Source of the DNA: Egicoccus halophilus
GTDB lineage: Bacteria > Actinomycetota > Nitriliruptoria > Nitriliruptorales > Nitriliruptoraceae
DNA length: 64,000 bases
Direction of reading: 5' to 3'
Assembly: GCF_004300825.1 (NCBI RefSeq)
Contig: NZ_CP036250.1
Span: 744,001 to 808,000 of the forward strand
Of this stretch, positions 53,532 through 62,322 are shown piece by piece (the first letter of the stretch is position 1; every line of letters starts with the position of its first letter). The translations under genes were made by a program, and so were the position numbers. The notes beneath the pieces were generated by a model, which ran no database searches, was not told the origin of the DNA, and was given only the letters and a program-made list of their open reading frames with translations.

Positions 53532-54047
53532 TCAGCACCCCGGGGTGGCCGGGTCGGCGACGGGGGACGGGCCCGGCACCGTGCGCGTCGGGTCGAGGTA
53601 GACCACGCCGTCGTGCACGACGGTGGGGTGCTCGTCGAGGGACGGCGCACCGCCCAGACCGCGGCCGGTGAGGTTCCACACCTGCTCGCCGTCCTCGAGC
53701 CGGTTCGAGGACGGGCAGTAGGTCACCCCCGGGACGTCGGCGAACGCCCGCACCCGGCCGCCAGCCGCGACCAGGACGGCGTCGAGGTCGTCGAGCGGGG
53801 CGCTGGCCGCCAACGCGTCGAGCTCCCCGACGGCCACCCACGGGGCCGACGGCGGGTCGCCGCTGCGCTGCAGGAACAGCACCCCGGCGACGAGGACGAG
53901 CAGCCCGGCGAGCACCGACGCCACGATCCACTGCACTCCCAACGGGGCCCGCAGCACGATCTTGCGGGCACGCTTCGACGCCCGCTCGGGCAGGTAGCCG
54001 GAGGGGCCGAACTCCGGCCGTGCGCCGGTCCGCTGCGAGTCGGTCAT
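53532..54047 (-). CDS. Membrane-anchored protein with degenerate Rieske-like domain
   Basis: The 171-residue protein (start MTDSQRTG) has a basic N-terminus and one transmembrane helix (about 42-64: GVQWIVASVLAGLLVLVAGVL). The extracellular domain shows a Rieske-like beta pattern: AVLVAAGGRVRAFADV, then YCPSSNRLEDGEQVW, ending in HPTVVHDGVVYLDPT. In functional Rieske proteins the corresponding positions are C-x-H...C-x-x-H. Here only one Cys is kept and the His residues are missing, so no [2Fe-2S] cluster is expected. The family assignment is tentative. Confidence 0.55.
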   Translation of the reverse strand: MTDSQRTGARPEFGPSGYLPERASKRARKIVLRAPLGVQWIVASVLAGLLVLVAGVLFLQRSGDPPSAPWVAVGELDALAASAPLDDLDAVLVAAGGRVRAFADVPGVTYCPSSNRLEDGEQVWNLTGRGLGGAPSLDEHPTVVHDGVVYLDPTRTVPGPSPVADPATPGC

Positions 54048-54451
54048 CGTCACCGGGGACGGTACCGCCAGCCGGACCGCCACGACCCCACGGGGTGCGC
54101 GGTTCCCGGCGTGTGGGGCGGCCGCACGTGCGTCCGGGGCGGGGTGTGTGCGGATCAGGGCGCACGTGCGTCCGGGGCGGGCGTGTGCGTGCGTCCGGGG
54201 CGGGGTGTGTGCGGATCAGGGCGCACGTGCGTCCGGGCCCACCGGATGGACCGCGATGGTCCGAACCGGCGGAAAACGCCGGGCTGACCGTCGATGGTCC
54301 GGGGCGGCTTGGTCGGGGTGGCGGGGCGGTGACTATCCTCGGCGCGACGTGCCGACACGCGCGACGGGTTCGCGCCGGACGTTGAGGACCGCCTCGAAGC
54401 CGTGGGACGCGTCCGTGTCCGCCCGAACCGATCGAGCAGAAAGAGACGACG
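54048..54451. promoter_or_regulatory. 404-bp intergenic region upstream of the B12-binding subunit
   Basis: This gap holds the direct repeats at 54124-54236, a small hairpin GGCG-GAAAA-CGCC (54271-54283) and a TATCCT -10-like box (54334-54339) with a weak TTGGTC -35 at 54309 (19-base spacer). The leader to the ATG at 54452 is about 105 bases long. No B12-riboswitch B12-box was seen. Confidence 0.4.
54124..54236. repeat. Imperfect direct repeats, about 38-bp unit
   Basis: A unit of about 38 bp beginning GCACGTGCGTCCGGGGCGGG and ending GGATCAGGGC occurs at 54124-54161 and, nearly whole, at 54188-54221. Partial copies begin at 54162 and 54222. All four copies keep GTGCGTCCGGG. The repeats lie between divergent genes and are not convincingly coding. 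Confidence 0.75.
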
Positions 54452-54847
<396 letters not shown>

Positions 54848-54926
54848 CCGGCCGCCACCGTGCCGGGAGGTGCGGTGACGTGCCTTCCCGCACCACCATC
54901 GACACCCGATCTGAGGAGGCCCCGAC

Positions 54927-56108
54927 GTGGACCTCGTGGAGTTCCAGGGCAAGCAGCTGTTCCGGCGCAACGGCGTTCCGGTCCCGGCCGAGGGCACCGC
55001 GTGCCGCAGCGTCGACGAGGTCGAGGCTGCTGCCCGCCAGTACATCGAGGACGACGGGGCGACCGCCGTCATGGTCAAGGCCCAGGTGAAGACCGGTGGT
55101 CGCGGCAAGGCCGGCGGCGTCAAGTACGCCCCGTCGGTCGACGACGCACGCGAGCACGCCGCCAACATTCTCGGCCTCGACATCAAGGGTCACACGGTCA
55201 ACGTGGTCTACGTCGAGCCGGCCTCCGACATCGCCGAGGAGTACTACCTGTCGGTGATGCACGACCGCGTCAACAAGGGCGAGCTGATCATCTGCTCGCG
55301 TGAGGGCGGGGTGGAGATCGAGGAGGTCAACCGGACCAACCCCCAGGCGGTGGTCAAGCGGCAGGTCACCCCGGCCGAGCGTCAGGACGGTCTGCCCCGC
55401 GAGGTCGCCCTCGAGGTCGTGACCGAGGCGAACTTCCCCGAGGACGTGCGCGAGGAGGCGGCCGACCTGCTGGTCGCGCTCTTCGCCGCCTACCTGGCCG
55501 AGGACGCCACGCTCACCGAGATCAACCCGCTGATCAAGACCGACGACGGCCGGGTCATCGCGCTCGACGCCAAGGTCACCCTCGACGGCAACGCCGCCTT
55601 CCGCCACGACGGCTACGCCGAGTGGCAGATCGAGGGCATCGACAACGACGACCCGCTCGAGGCCGAGGCGAAGTCCAAGGGCATCCAGTACGTCAAGCTC
55701 GACGGCGACGTCGGTGTGCTCGGCAACGGCGCCGGTCTGGTCATGGCGACCCTCGACGTCGTCGCGCAGAACGGCGGCCGGGCGGCGAACTTCCTCGACG
55801 TCGGTGGCGGCGCCTCGGCCGACGCCATGGCCGAGTCGCTCGGACTGGTGTTGTCGGACCCGAACGTCAAGAGTGTGTTCGTCAACATCTTCGGTGGCAT
55901 CACCCGGGGCGAGGAGGTCGCCAACGGCATCGTCGAGGCGACCCAACGGCTCGGGGAGTTCCCGCAGAAGCTGGTCGTGCGCCTCGACGGCACCAACGCC
56001 GAGGAGGGCCGGCGCATCCTCGAGGAGGCCGACCTGCCCAGCGTCGTGTCCGAGCCCACCATGCAGGACGCCGCGGCTGCGGCGGTCCGGCTGGCGAACG
56101 AGGGCTGA
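54927..56108 (+). CDS. sucC: Succinyl-CoA synthetase beta subunit
   Basis: This 393-residue ATP-grasp protein starts at GTG after GAGGAGG. It has the N-terminal DLVEFQGKQLFRRNGVPVP, the ATP-grasp segment VMVKAQVKTGGRGKAGGVK, the metal-binding TEINPLI and NAAFRHDG, and the CoA-ligase domain motif FVNIFGGITRGEEVANG. With SucD it interconverts succinyl-CoA and succinate with substrate-level phosphorylation in the TCA cycle. Confidence 0.97.
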   Translation: MDLVEFQGKQLFRRNGVPVPAEGTACRSVDEVEAAARQYIEDDGATAVMVKAQVKTGGRGKAGGVKYAPSVDDAREHAANILGLDIKGHTVNVVYVEPASDIAEEYYLSVMHDRVNKGELIICSREGGVEIEEVNRTNPQAVVKRQVTPAERQDGLPREVALEVVTEANFPEDVREEAADLLVALFAAYLAEDATLTEINPLIKTDDGRVIALDAKVTLDGNAAFRHDGYAEWQIEGIDNDDPLEAEAKSKGIQYVKLDGDVGVLGNGAGLVMATLDVVAQNGGRAANFLDVGGGASADAMAESLGLVLSDPNVKSVFVNIFGGITRGEEVANGIVEATQRLGEFPQKLVVRLDGTNAEEGRRILEEADLPSVVSEPTMQDAAAAAVRLANEG

Positions 56109-56173
56109 GCTGAGCGACAGCACCCCGGCGACGGGGCAACGCAAACGCCCGATCGCGGCGGAAGGATCCACTC

Positions 56174-57064
56174 GTGAGCATCTTCATCGACGAGAACACC
56201 AAGGTCGTCGTCCAGGGCATCGGGTCCCAGGGCACGTTTCACGCCAAGCGCAACCAGGCCTACGGCACCAGCATCGTGGCCGGTACGCACCCGAAGAAGA
56301 GCGGCACGACCTGGGAGGAGCTCGACGTCCCGGTCTTCGCCACCGTGAAGGAGGCGGTGACCGAGGCCGGGGCGAACACCTCCATGGTCATGGTCCCGGC
56401 GCCGTTCACCAAGGACGCCATCCTCGAGGCCTACGAGGCGGGCGTGCAGACGATCGTCGCCGTCACCGAGGGCGTGCCGGTGCACGACATGACCGAGGTG
56501 TACGACACGGTCGTGCGCCGCGGCGGCGTCCGGCTCATCGGCCCCAACTGCCCGGGCCTGATCAGTCCCGGCAAGTCCAACGTCGGCATCATCCCCGCCG
56601 ACATCACCATGCCCGGCAAGGTCGGCCTCGTGTCGCGTTCGGGAACGCTGACCTATCAGATCATGCACGAGCTGGCGCAGGCCGGCATCGGGATCTCCAC
56701 CTGCGTCGGCATCGGCGGTGACCCGGTCATCGGCACGCAGTTCCTCGACGTGATCCAGGCGTTCGCTCAGGACCCCGACACCGAGGCGATCGCGTTCGTC
56801 GGCGAGATCGGCGGCTCCGAGGAGCAGAAGGCCGGCGAGTGGATCCGGGACAACATCCCGGACACCCCGGTGGTTGGCTACATCGCCGGCTTCGAGGCGC
56901 CCGAGGGCAAGCAGATGGGGCACGCCGGCGCCATCGTCAAGGAAGGCGGCCCCGGCGGTGAGTCGGCGGCCGAGAAGAAAGAGATCCTCGAGGGCTACGG
57001 CATCTCGGTGGCGATGAACCCTTCCGAAGCCGCGCAGCTGATGATCGAGCGTCTCGACAGCTGA
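56174..57064 (+). CDS. sucD: Succinyl-CoA synthetase alpha subunit
   Basis: The 296-residue protein starts at GTG 65 bases after sucC. It has the CoA-binding Rossmann motif [34 protein letters not shown] and the phosphorylated His250 in GHAGAIV. Length and motifs match the family. It forms the heteromeric enzyme with SucC. A terminator hairpin follows. Confidence 0.97.
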   Translation: MSIFIDENTKVVVQGIGSQGTFHAKRNQAYGTSIVAGTHPKKSGTTWEELDVPVFATVKEAVTEAGANTSMVMVPAPFTKDAILEAYEAGVQTIVAVTEGVPVHDMTEVYDTVVRRGGVRLIGPNCPGLISPGKSNVGIIPADITMPGKVGLVSRSGTLTYQIMHELAQAGIGISTCVGIGGDPVIGTQFLDVIQAFAQDPDTEAIAFVGEIGGSEEQKAGEWIRDNIPDTPVVGYIAGFEAPEGKQMGHAGAIVKEGGPGGESAAEKKEILEGYGISVAMNPSEAAQLMIERLDS

Positions 57065-57091
57065 GCCGACGCGCGACCCAGTGCTCCGCGA

Positions 57092-57113
57092 CGCCCCGGC
57101 CACGGCCGGGGCG
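57092..57113 (+). terminator. Terminator after sucCD
   Basis: CGCCCCGGC (57092-57100) pairs with GCCGGGGCG (57105-57113) around CACG, 28 bases after the sucD stop and before the convergent GGDEF gene. Confidence 0.6.
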
Positions 57114-57136
57114 TCCGCCGTCCGTCGTCGGCTGCG

Positions 57137-58828
57137 CTAACGCCGTCCGCCGCGTGAGCGCAGGTCGGTCTCGACCTCGGGCACGGGTACGACGAGTGCC
57201 TCGTCCTGTCCACGCTCGTCGAGCCGATCGAGGTGGACGACCCGGTCGCGGCCGGCACGCTTCGCGGCGTACAGGGCCCGGTCGGCGCCCGCGATCAGCT
57301 GCGGGCGGTCCAGCGCCCCGCCCAGGGTCGTGGCCACGCCGAAGGAGGCCGTGATCGTGCCGAGCTCCCGACCGTCCTCGGCCTGCAGGCGCAACGAACG
57401 GATCCGTTCGGCCAGCCGTTGGCAGGCCCGGACGGCTTCGTCCGCACCGGTGTCGACGAGCACGAGTGCGAACTCCTCGCCGCCGTAGCGGCACACGACG
57501 TCGCTCGATCGCAGCAGGTCGTCGGCGGCCCGCGAGACCGCGACGAGTACCGCGTCGCCGGTTGGATGGCCGTAGCTGTCGTTGATGGCCTTGAAGTGGT
57601 CGAGATCGAACAGCGCCACCGACAGGGGACCGAGCTCGCCTTCCTCGGCGTTGCGGGTGACCCGGGCCACCTCCTCGCCGAGCCGCTGCTGCAGGTACCG
57701 ATGGTTCGGCAGCCCGGTCAGGCCGTCGGTGGTGGCCAACTCGCGCAGATCGGACTGCAGGCGGGCGTTGTCCAGCAGCAGCGCGGCCTCCTCGGCCACC
57801 ATCTGCAACCGGCGGATGTCGGCACCACGCAGGCTGGGGCGGCGCAGGACCGGTCGCGGCACCTCGGCGCTGATCAGCGCGAGCAGCCGTGAGTCGGCGA
57901 ACAGGGGCAGCAGCACCAGCGGGGCCTCGGCGCCGTGCGCGCGCTGGAGCGTCTCCGGCCGGGCGTCGCTGCGACGCAGCAGGGCCGGCGCACCGGTCTC
58001 TGCGCAGTACAGCACCGGTTGGGTGGCCGGGGACAGCGGCACGGCCAATTCGAGGTCCCCGAGGCCGGCGGCGCCGGCCGTGGCGACGGCGTGCAGACGC
58101 AGGTCCCGCATGACCCAGACCACGGCACCTCGGTAGTCGAGCTGCTCGACCATCGTGGCCGCCAGTGCCTCGCAGACGCGGTCCATCCCGCGGCGTGGGT
58201 CGAGCTCGCGGGTCACCTCACGCAGCATGTTGAGGTCGTCGAGCCAGCGTCGCAGGTCGCGTTCGGCGAGGTCGCTGAGCACACCGACCAGCCCGGTGAC
58301 CCCCAACAGGCCGATCAGCAGCCAGGCCGTGCGCAACGTCGGGTCGAGGGCCAGGGCGAGGCTCGGGTCGAGCGGTTGTGTGGCGTCGACGGCCTGCGGC
58401 AGGGCGGGAGGCGGGACGGCGTTGACCCAGAGCACCCCGAGAGCGAGCACCACCGCGGCACGCACCCCGCCGCCCCAGCCGAACACGAGCGTGACGGCGA
58501 CGGCCTCGAGCAGGAACAACCAGGCCAACGGGCTGGCGACCCCTCCGGTGACGGCCACCACGATCGCGATGGCCGCGGCGTCGACGACCGTGGTGATCTC
58601 GGTGGCCAGACGCAGCGAACCGGGCCGCACGGTGACCAGCACGAGGGCGTTGAGGGACAGGTGCGCGATCGCGGCGATGGCCAGCAGTTCCCGGCCGGCC
58701 GGGTCGACCAGGTCGTGCCCGAGCGTGGCGAGGTACAGCGCCAGTCCGGCGGCGACGACGAGCCGCCCGACCGTGATGGCATGCAGACGCGCCCGACGAG
58801 CGTGATCGTCAGAGGCGGTGATGGTCAC
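57137..58828 (-). CDS. Membrane diguanylate cyclase (GAF-GGDEF)
   Basis: The start is GTG 58828, which follows AGGAGAG at 5 bases, giving 563 residues. About six N-terminal transmembrane helices (residues ~15-200) form a MASE-like sensor. A GAF-like domain follows (about 215-385), then the GGDEF domain (about 395-540) with DGLTGLPNHRYL, DLDHFKAINDSYGHPTGD, an intact active site GGEEF at 449-453 and an inhibitory I-site R-S-S-D at 440-443, five residues earlier. It should make c-di-GMP and be feedback-controlled. Its start lies inside the end of the upstream secreted-protein gene (20-bp overlap), so the two are co-transcribed. Confidence 0.95.
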   Translation of the reverse strand: MTITASDDHARRARLHAITVGRLVVAAGLALYLATLGHDLVDPAGRELLAIAAIAHLSLNALVLVTVRPGSLRLATEITTVVDAAAIAIVVAVTGGVASPLAWLFLLEAVAVTLVFGWGGGVRAAVVLALGVLWVNAVPPPALPQAVDATQPLDPSLALALDPTLRTAWLLIGLLGVTGLVGVLSDLAERDLRRWLDDLNMLREVTRELDPRRGMDRVCEALAATMVEQLDYRGAVVWVMRDLRLHAVATAGAAGLGDLELAVPLSPATQPVLYCAETGAPALLRRSDARPETLQRAHGAEAPLVLLPLFADSRLLALISAEVPRPVLRRPSLRGADIRRLQMVAEEAALLLDNARLQSDLRELATTDGLTGLPNHRYLQQRLGEEVARVTRNAEEGELGPLSVALFDLDHFKAINDSYGHPTGDAVLVAVSRAADDLLRSSDVVCRYGGEEFALVLVDTGADEAVRACQRLAERIRSLRLQAEDGRELGTITASFGVATTLGGALDRPQLIAGADRALYAAKRAGRDRVVHLDRLDERGQDEALVVPVPEVETDLRSRGGRR

Positions 58829-59999
58829 GGCTGCTCTCCTGCCCGGGCAGCATCGCGGCGGACATGGGTAGCAGACCACGTCCCATCCGGCGTTGCACGA
58901 GGGCGTAGGCGGCGAAGGCCGCGGCGAGAACGCCGGGAAGCCCGAACGAGCGGACGGGCGGCGGAAGGAGGCCGATCAGCACACGACCGGTCTCCCGGAC
59001 GGCCGCCATGCCGGCGTCGAAGCTGTCCTGGTCATCGGCGATGCCGTCCGCCGGAACTCCGTCGCCACCGGCACGGGTGTCGGCCGAAGCGTCGCGGCGA
59101 TCCCCGGCCCGACCGCCCGCATCGGCGACCTCGTCGTGGGCGATCTCGTCGTGGGCGATCTCGTCGTCCGCGACGGTGGGGGCCGCCGACGTGTCGGCGT
59201 CCGCGGTGGTGGCGGCCTCGGGTCCGTCACCGGCAGCTGCCGGATCGAGGTCACGGTCGGCGTCCGGCAGTTCGATCGGCGCCACGGACGTCGGGCGCGG
59301 GCGCGCCGGTGACCGCACCTCGGCGACGGGTGCGGGCCGCTCCGCGGCGGTCGGCGGGGTCGTCGTCGCACCCTGGATCGGCGACACCGGTGCGCGCTCA
59401 CCGGGCCCCTCGCCGGCCGCGCGGTCGGTGGCGACCCCATTGGCAGCGCGGACTCCCTCGTCGGTCGACGGTGCCCGGGCGGCCGGCCGCCGGGTGGCTC
59501 CGGGAGACGTACGGCTGCGGTCCGCCGCGCGGTCGGCGGCGACGGACCGGCCCGGGGCGCCGGCGGCGGGCGTGGCCGCAGCGCGGCCCGGCGTCGCGGG
59601 AGCCGCAGGGGTGACCGGGCGGCTCGGAGCCGTGGGAGCCGGGGTCGTCGCGGCGCGGCCAGGCGCTCCGGCGGCGGTCTTCGCACCCTTGCCGGCGGCC
59701 CGGTCGGTCGCCTTCGCCGCCGCCTCGGCCGCGCGCGAGCGTGCCTGCTCGGCCTGGACCTCGGCGCGCTGCCGCGCCTCGGCCGCGCGCGTGTTGGCGG
59801 CCTCGGCGGCGCGCTCCGCGCGGGTGATCGCCGCGGACGTCCGCCCGGTCGCACCGGAGGTGGCATCAGCGGCTCGTCCGGCGGCGACACCTGCACCGGG
59901 GGCGGCGAGGGCCGCGCCGGGCAGGCACAGCGACAGCACGGCCGCGACGGTCACGGCTGCGGCCAGGCGTGTGGTGACCTGCACGGGACGTGGCGTCAC
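58809..59999 (-). CDS. Secreted Ala-rich protein with C-terminal RSFG/QRR membrane anchor
   Basis: The start is GTG 59999, with GGAG upstream, giving 396 residues. A signal peptide (VTVAAVLSLCLPGAALAAPG) is followed by an Ala/Arg/Glu-rich helical segment (about 50-105) and a long Pro/Ala/Thr-rich, probably disordered region. An acidic part with DDEIAHDEIAHDEVAD follows. The protein ends with VRSFGLPGVLAAAFAAYALVQRR...LPMS: a conserved tag, a hydrophobic helix, and basic residues. The same end occurs in the neighbouring repeat protein. No known domain was recognised. Its gene overlaps the diguanylate cyclase start by 20 bp. Confidence 0.7.
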   Translation of the reverse strand: MTPRPVQVTTRLAAAVTVAAVLSLCLPGAALAAPGAGVAAGRAADATSGATGRTSAAITRAERAAEAANTRAAEARQRAEVQAEQARSRAAEAAAKATDRAAGKGAKTAAGAPGRAATTPAPTAPSRPVTPAAPATPGRAAATPAAGAPGRSVAADRAADRSRTSPGATRRPAARAPSTDEGVRAANGVATDRAAGEGPGERAPVSPIQGATTTPPTAAERPAPVAEVRSPARPRPTSVAPIELPDADRDLDPAAAGDGPEAATTADADTSAAPTVADDEIAHDEIAHDEVADAGGRAGDRRDASADTRAGGDGVPADGIADDQDSFDAGMAAVRETGRVLIGLLPPPVRSFGLPGVLAAAFAAYALVQRRMGRGLLPMSAAMLPGQESSRDHHRL

Positions 60000-60135
60000 A
60001 GGGGCTCCAGGACCAGGGTCCCCCGCGGGCCGCGGGGGACGACTGCTCGTCTGCCATCGGCAGGTTCGCGCAGACCTGTAGTCGCCGTCCGTTGTGCGCC
60101 CGTTCCGGGCCGCTCGGCGGATCCCGCTCGGACGC

Positions 60136-62103
60136 TCAGAGCGGATGGCGGGTGGAGGTCCCGAACTCACCGGGGCGTTGCCCGGTCGACATGGGGAGCG
60201 CGCCGGAACGGAATCGGCGTTGCAGGGCCAGATACCCGGCGAGCGTGGCGAGCAGCGCGGTCGGCACACCGAACGAACGGGTGGGGATCGGCAGGGTGTC
60301 GGCGACCACGCGTCCGGTGTCGCGCAGTGCGCGACCACCCGATTCCAGGCCGCGGAGGACGGGCCCGGTCAGCCGGTCCAGCAGGACCAGGGCCGCGGCC
60401 CCGGTCGTCGTGGCCGTCGCGTTCCCGGACGCGGTCGTCGAGGCGGCGGCCGCGTCCGTGCCGGCGTCACCGCCGATCATCTGCGGCCCAGCACCGTTTC
60501 CGTCGGGTCCTGCGGTGACGTTTCCGTCGGGTCCTGCGGTGACGTTTCCGTCGGGTCCTGCGGTGACGTTTCCGTCGGGTCCTGCGGTGACGTTTCCGTC
60601 GGGTCCTGTGGCGACGTTTCCGTCGGGTCCTGCGGTGACGTTTCCGTCGGGTCCTGTGGCGACGTTTCCGTCGGGTCCTGTGGCGACGTTTCCGTCGGGT
60701 CCTGTGGCGACGTTTCCGTCGAATCCTGCAGCGACGTTTCCGTCGGGTCCTGTGGCGACGTTTCCGTCGAATCCTGCAGCGACGTTTCCGTCGAATCCTG
60801 CAGCGACGTTTCCGTCGACGACCACGGTCCCGGGACCGATCGTGGGCTCGTACGGGGCGTCGTCGCCGACGGCACCCCGGTCGAGCTCGAGCAGCCAGGC
60901 CGCGGCGGCCTGCAGGACCTCGGGGTCGAGGGTGGCGGCGAGGCGGATGGTCGCCTCGTGGAAGGTGGCGGCCAGACGGACGACGCCTTCGTCGAGCGCG
61001 GCGACCGCCCACAGGGTTCCCCCGTCGAGCGGGGTGCGGGCGCTCGACGCCAGCTCGTGCAGTGCGGTGACGGCGCGCAGCGTCGGCTCGTCGAGGGACG
61101 TGGCGATGCGCAGGGCGTCACCGTCGAGCCGCACGGCGGTCCGCAGGGCGCGGCTCTCCAGGACCTGGCCCTCACGCAGGGCCCGCTCCTGCAGCCCCGT
61201 GACCGCTCGGAAGGTCGTCTCGTCGAGCCGGTCGAGCCGGCGACGCGAGCGTTCGTCGAGCGAGGTCCCGGTGCGGACGCGTTCGTCGTCACGCGTGAGC
61301 ACGGCGTCCAGTTCGGACGCGTCGAGCGTGGTGAGCGCCTTGAGCGTCCAGGCGTCGAGTGCCGTGACGGCCTGCCGGGTCGGTTCGTCCAGTGTCGCGG
61401 TCAGACGCAGCGTCGGACCGTCGAGGGTCGCCGTGGCGTGGAGCGTGCGCCGGTCGAGCGCCGTGACCGCCTGCAGCGTCGGGGCGTCGAGGCCGGCGAG
61501 CCGTCGGTAGGTCTGTTCGTCGGCGGCCGCGGCCACCTTCACGGTCCGCAGGTCGAGGCTGGCGGTCGTCTGCAGGGTGGACGCGTCGAGCTTGGCGGCG
61601 GCCTTCAGGGTCTCGGCATCGAGGGTCGCGACCGTCTCGCGGACCTTCTCGTCGAGCGCGGGCCCCGTGCCTGGCGAGGCGGGGGCCGGCGTCGCGATCG
61701 TGCCGTCGGCCGGTGGGGCCACCGGAGGCGCGACCTCGTCGGCGGGTGCGTCGGCCACGGCCTCCTCCACCGCGTCGGCGGGCGCCTCGTCCTCGAGCGG
61801 ATCGGGACCGGGTTCGGTGGGCGTGGGGGCGGAGTCCGGTTCGGTGGGCGTGGGGGCGGAGTCCGGTTCGGTGGGTGTGGGGGCGGAGTCCGGTTCGGTG
61901 GGCGTGGGGGCGGATTCCGGCTCGGAAGCGTCGACGGTGGTGGCTGCCGGCTCGTCGACGTCCGCAGCCGGTGGCAGGCCGGGCGGCTCGATTGCCCACA
62001 CCGGGGTCGGGGCCAGGCCGAGCAGGAGGCCGGTCAGCACGCCGGCGGCGCAGCGGCGGCGCCGGGCCGGACACCGGTGGGCCGCGGTGGTGGAGCGGAC
62101 CAC
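60136..62103 (-). CDS. Secreted multi-repeat protein with the same C-terminal anchor
   Basis: GTG 62103 was chosen because GAGGAGGAGG lies 5 bases upstream and a signal peptide (AGVLTGLLLGLAPTPVWA) follows, giving 655 residues. Order: signal peptide (to ~37); a Pro/Thr/Glu-rich stretch with four 9-residue SAPTPTEPD repeats; 22 consecutive 11-residue repeats of the form L-D-x-x-T-L-x-x-x-x-x (residues ~161-402); 13 DGNV-x-x-G-x octapeptides plus a degenerate 14th; and a C-terminal anchor TRSFGVPTALLATLAGYLALQRR. No known family was recognised. It is probably a long extracellular stalk or adhesin-like fibre held in the membrane. It is 136 bp upstream of the second anchored protein and diguanylate cyclase genes. 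Confidence 0.72.
   Translation of the reverse strand: MVRSTTAAHRCPARRRRCAAGVLTGLLLGLAPTPVWAIEPPGLPPAADVDEPAATTVDASEPESAPTPTEPDSAPTPTEPDSAPTPTEPDSAPTPTEPGPDPLEDEAPADAVEEAVADAPADEVAPPVAPPADGTIATPAPASPGTGPALDEKVRETVATLDAETLKAAAKLDASTLQTTASLDLRTVKVAAAADEQTYRRLAGLDAPTLQAVTALDRRTLHATATLDGPTLRLTATLDEPTRQAVTALDAWTLKALTTLDASELDAVLTRDDERVRTGTSLDERSRRRLDRLDETTFRAVTGLQERALREGQVLESRALRTAVRLDGDALRIATSLDEPTLRAVTALHELASSARTPLDGGTLWAVAALDEGVVRLAATFHEATIRLAATLDPEVLQAAAAWLLELDRGAVGDDAPYEPTIGPGTVVVDGNVAAGFDGNVAAGFDGNVATGPDGNVAAGFDGNVATGPDGNVATGPDGNVATGPDGNVTAGPDGNVATGPDGNVTAGPDGNVTAGPDGNVTAGPDGNVTAGPDGNGAGPQMIGGDAGTDAAAASTTASGNATATTTGAAALVLLDRLTGPVLRGLESGGRALRDTGRVVADTLPIPTRSFGVPTALLATLAGYLALQRRFRSGALPMSTGQRPGEFGTSTRHPL
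60481..60816 (-). repeat. 24-bp tandem repeat array encoding DGNVxxGx octapeptides
   Basis: Fourteen adjacent 24-bp units, read on the minus strand from 60816 down, encode DGNVAAGF, DGNVATGP or DGNVTAGP; the last is degenerate. Several units are identical at the DNA level, so recent expansion and copy-number variation are likely. Confidence 0.95.
60898..61623 (-). repeat. 22 copies of an 11-residue coding repeat (33 bp)
   Basis: Aligned on L-D, the units read LDAETLKAAAK, LDASTLQTTAS, LDLRTVKVAAA and so on to LDPEVLQAAAA without a gap or insertion over 242 residues. DNA copies have diverged more than the 24-bp array. An 11-residue period fits a continuous amphipathic helix or right-handed coiled coil. 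Confidence 0.92.
61807..61914 (-). repeat. 27-bp tandem repeat encoding SAPTPTEPD
   Basis: Four adjacent 27-bp units encode SAPTPTEPD (last: SAPTPTEPG) near the N-terminus of the repeat protein. Copies are almost identical in DNA. Confidence 0.9.
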
Positions 62104-62290
62104 GCGCGCCTCCTCCTCGGTGGACGTCGCCACCACCGGGTCGGCAGAGGCTGGCACGTCGCCCGTCGGCTGGAAGCTCACGATCCTGAAGCATCCGTGC
62201 GGCGATCGCTCACCAGGTCCACGGCAGGCGTCCGCATCCGCAGGTCGCGTGCGCGCGACGACGTCCGAGCAGCCGTGTGGCGAGAAAGAA

Positions 62291-62322
62291 ACGGACCCCC
62301 GGCGGGGGAGCCGGGGGTCCGT
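62291..62322 (-). terminator. Intrinsic terminator with T-tract on the minus strand
   Basis: A perfect 13-bp stem (62291-62303 with 62310-62322) has a 6-base loop. Read on the minus strand it is followed by TTCTTTCTCG, a real T-rich tract and rare in this GC-rich window. It lies 188 bases before the start of the repeat-protein gene, so it ends or attenuates a transcript coming from the right. Confidence 0.75.

Noticed and set aside
54048-54451. Cobalamin riboswitch upstream of the B12-binding subunit
   Set aside because: No B12-box-like sequence or matching stem pattern was seen in the leader. Only a small GAAAA hairpin and direct repeats are present.
60481-60816. Regular 24-bp repeats that could suggest a CRISPR array
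   Set aside because: Units are adjacent without unique spacers and keep one open frame encoding octapeptides, so they are coding tandem repeats.
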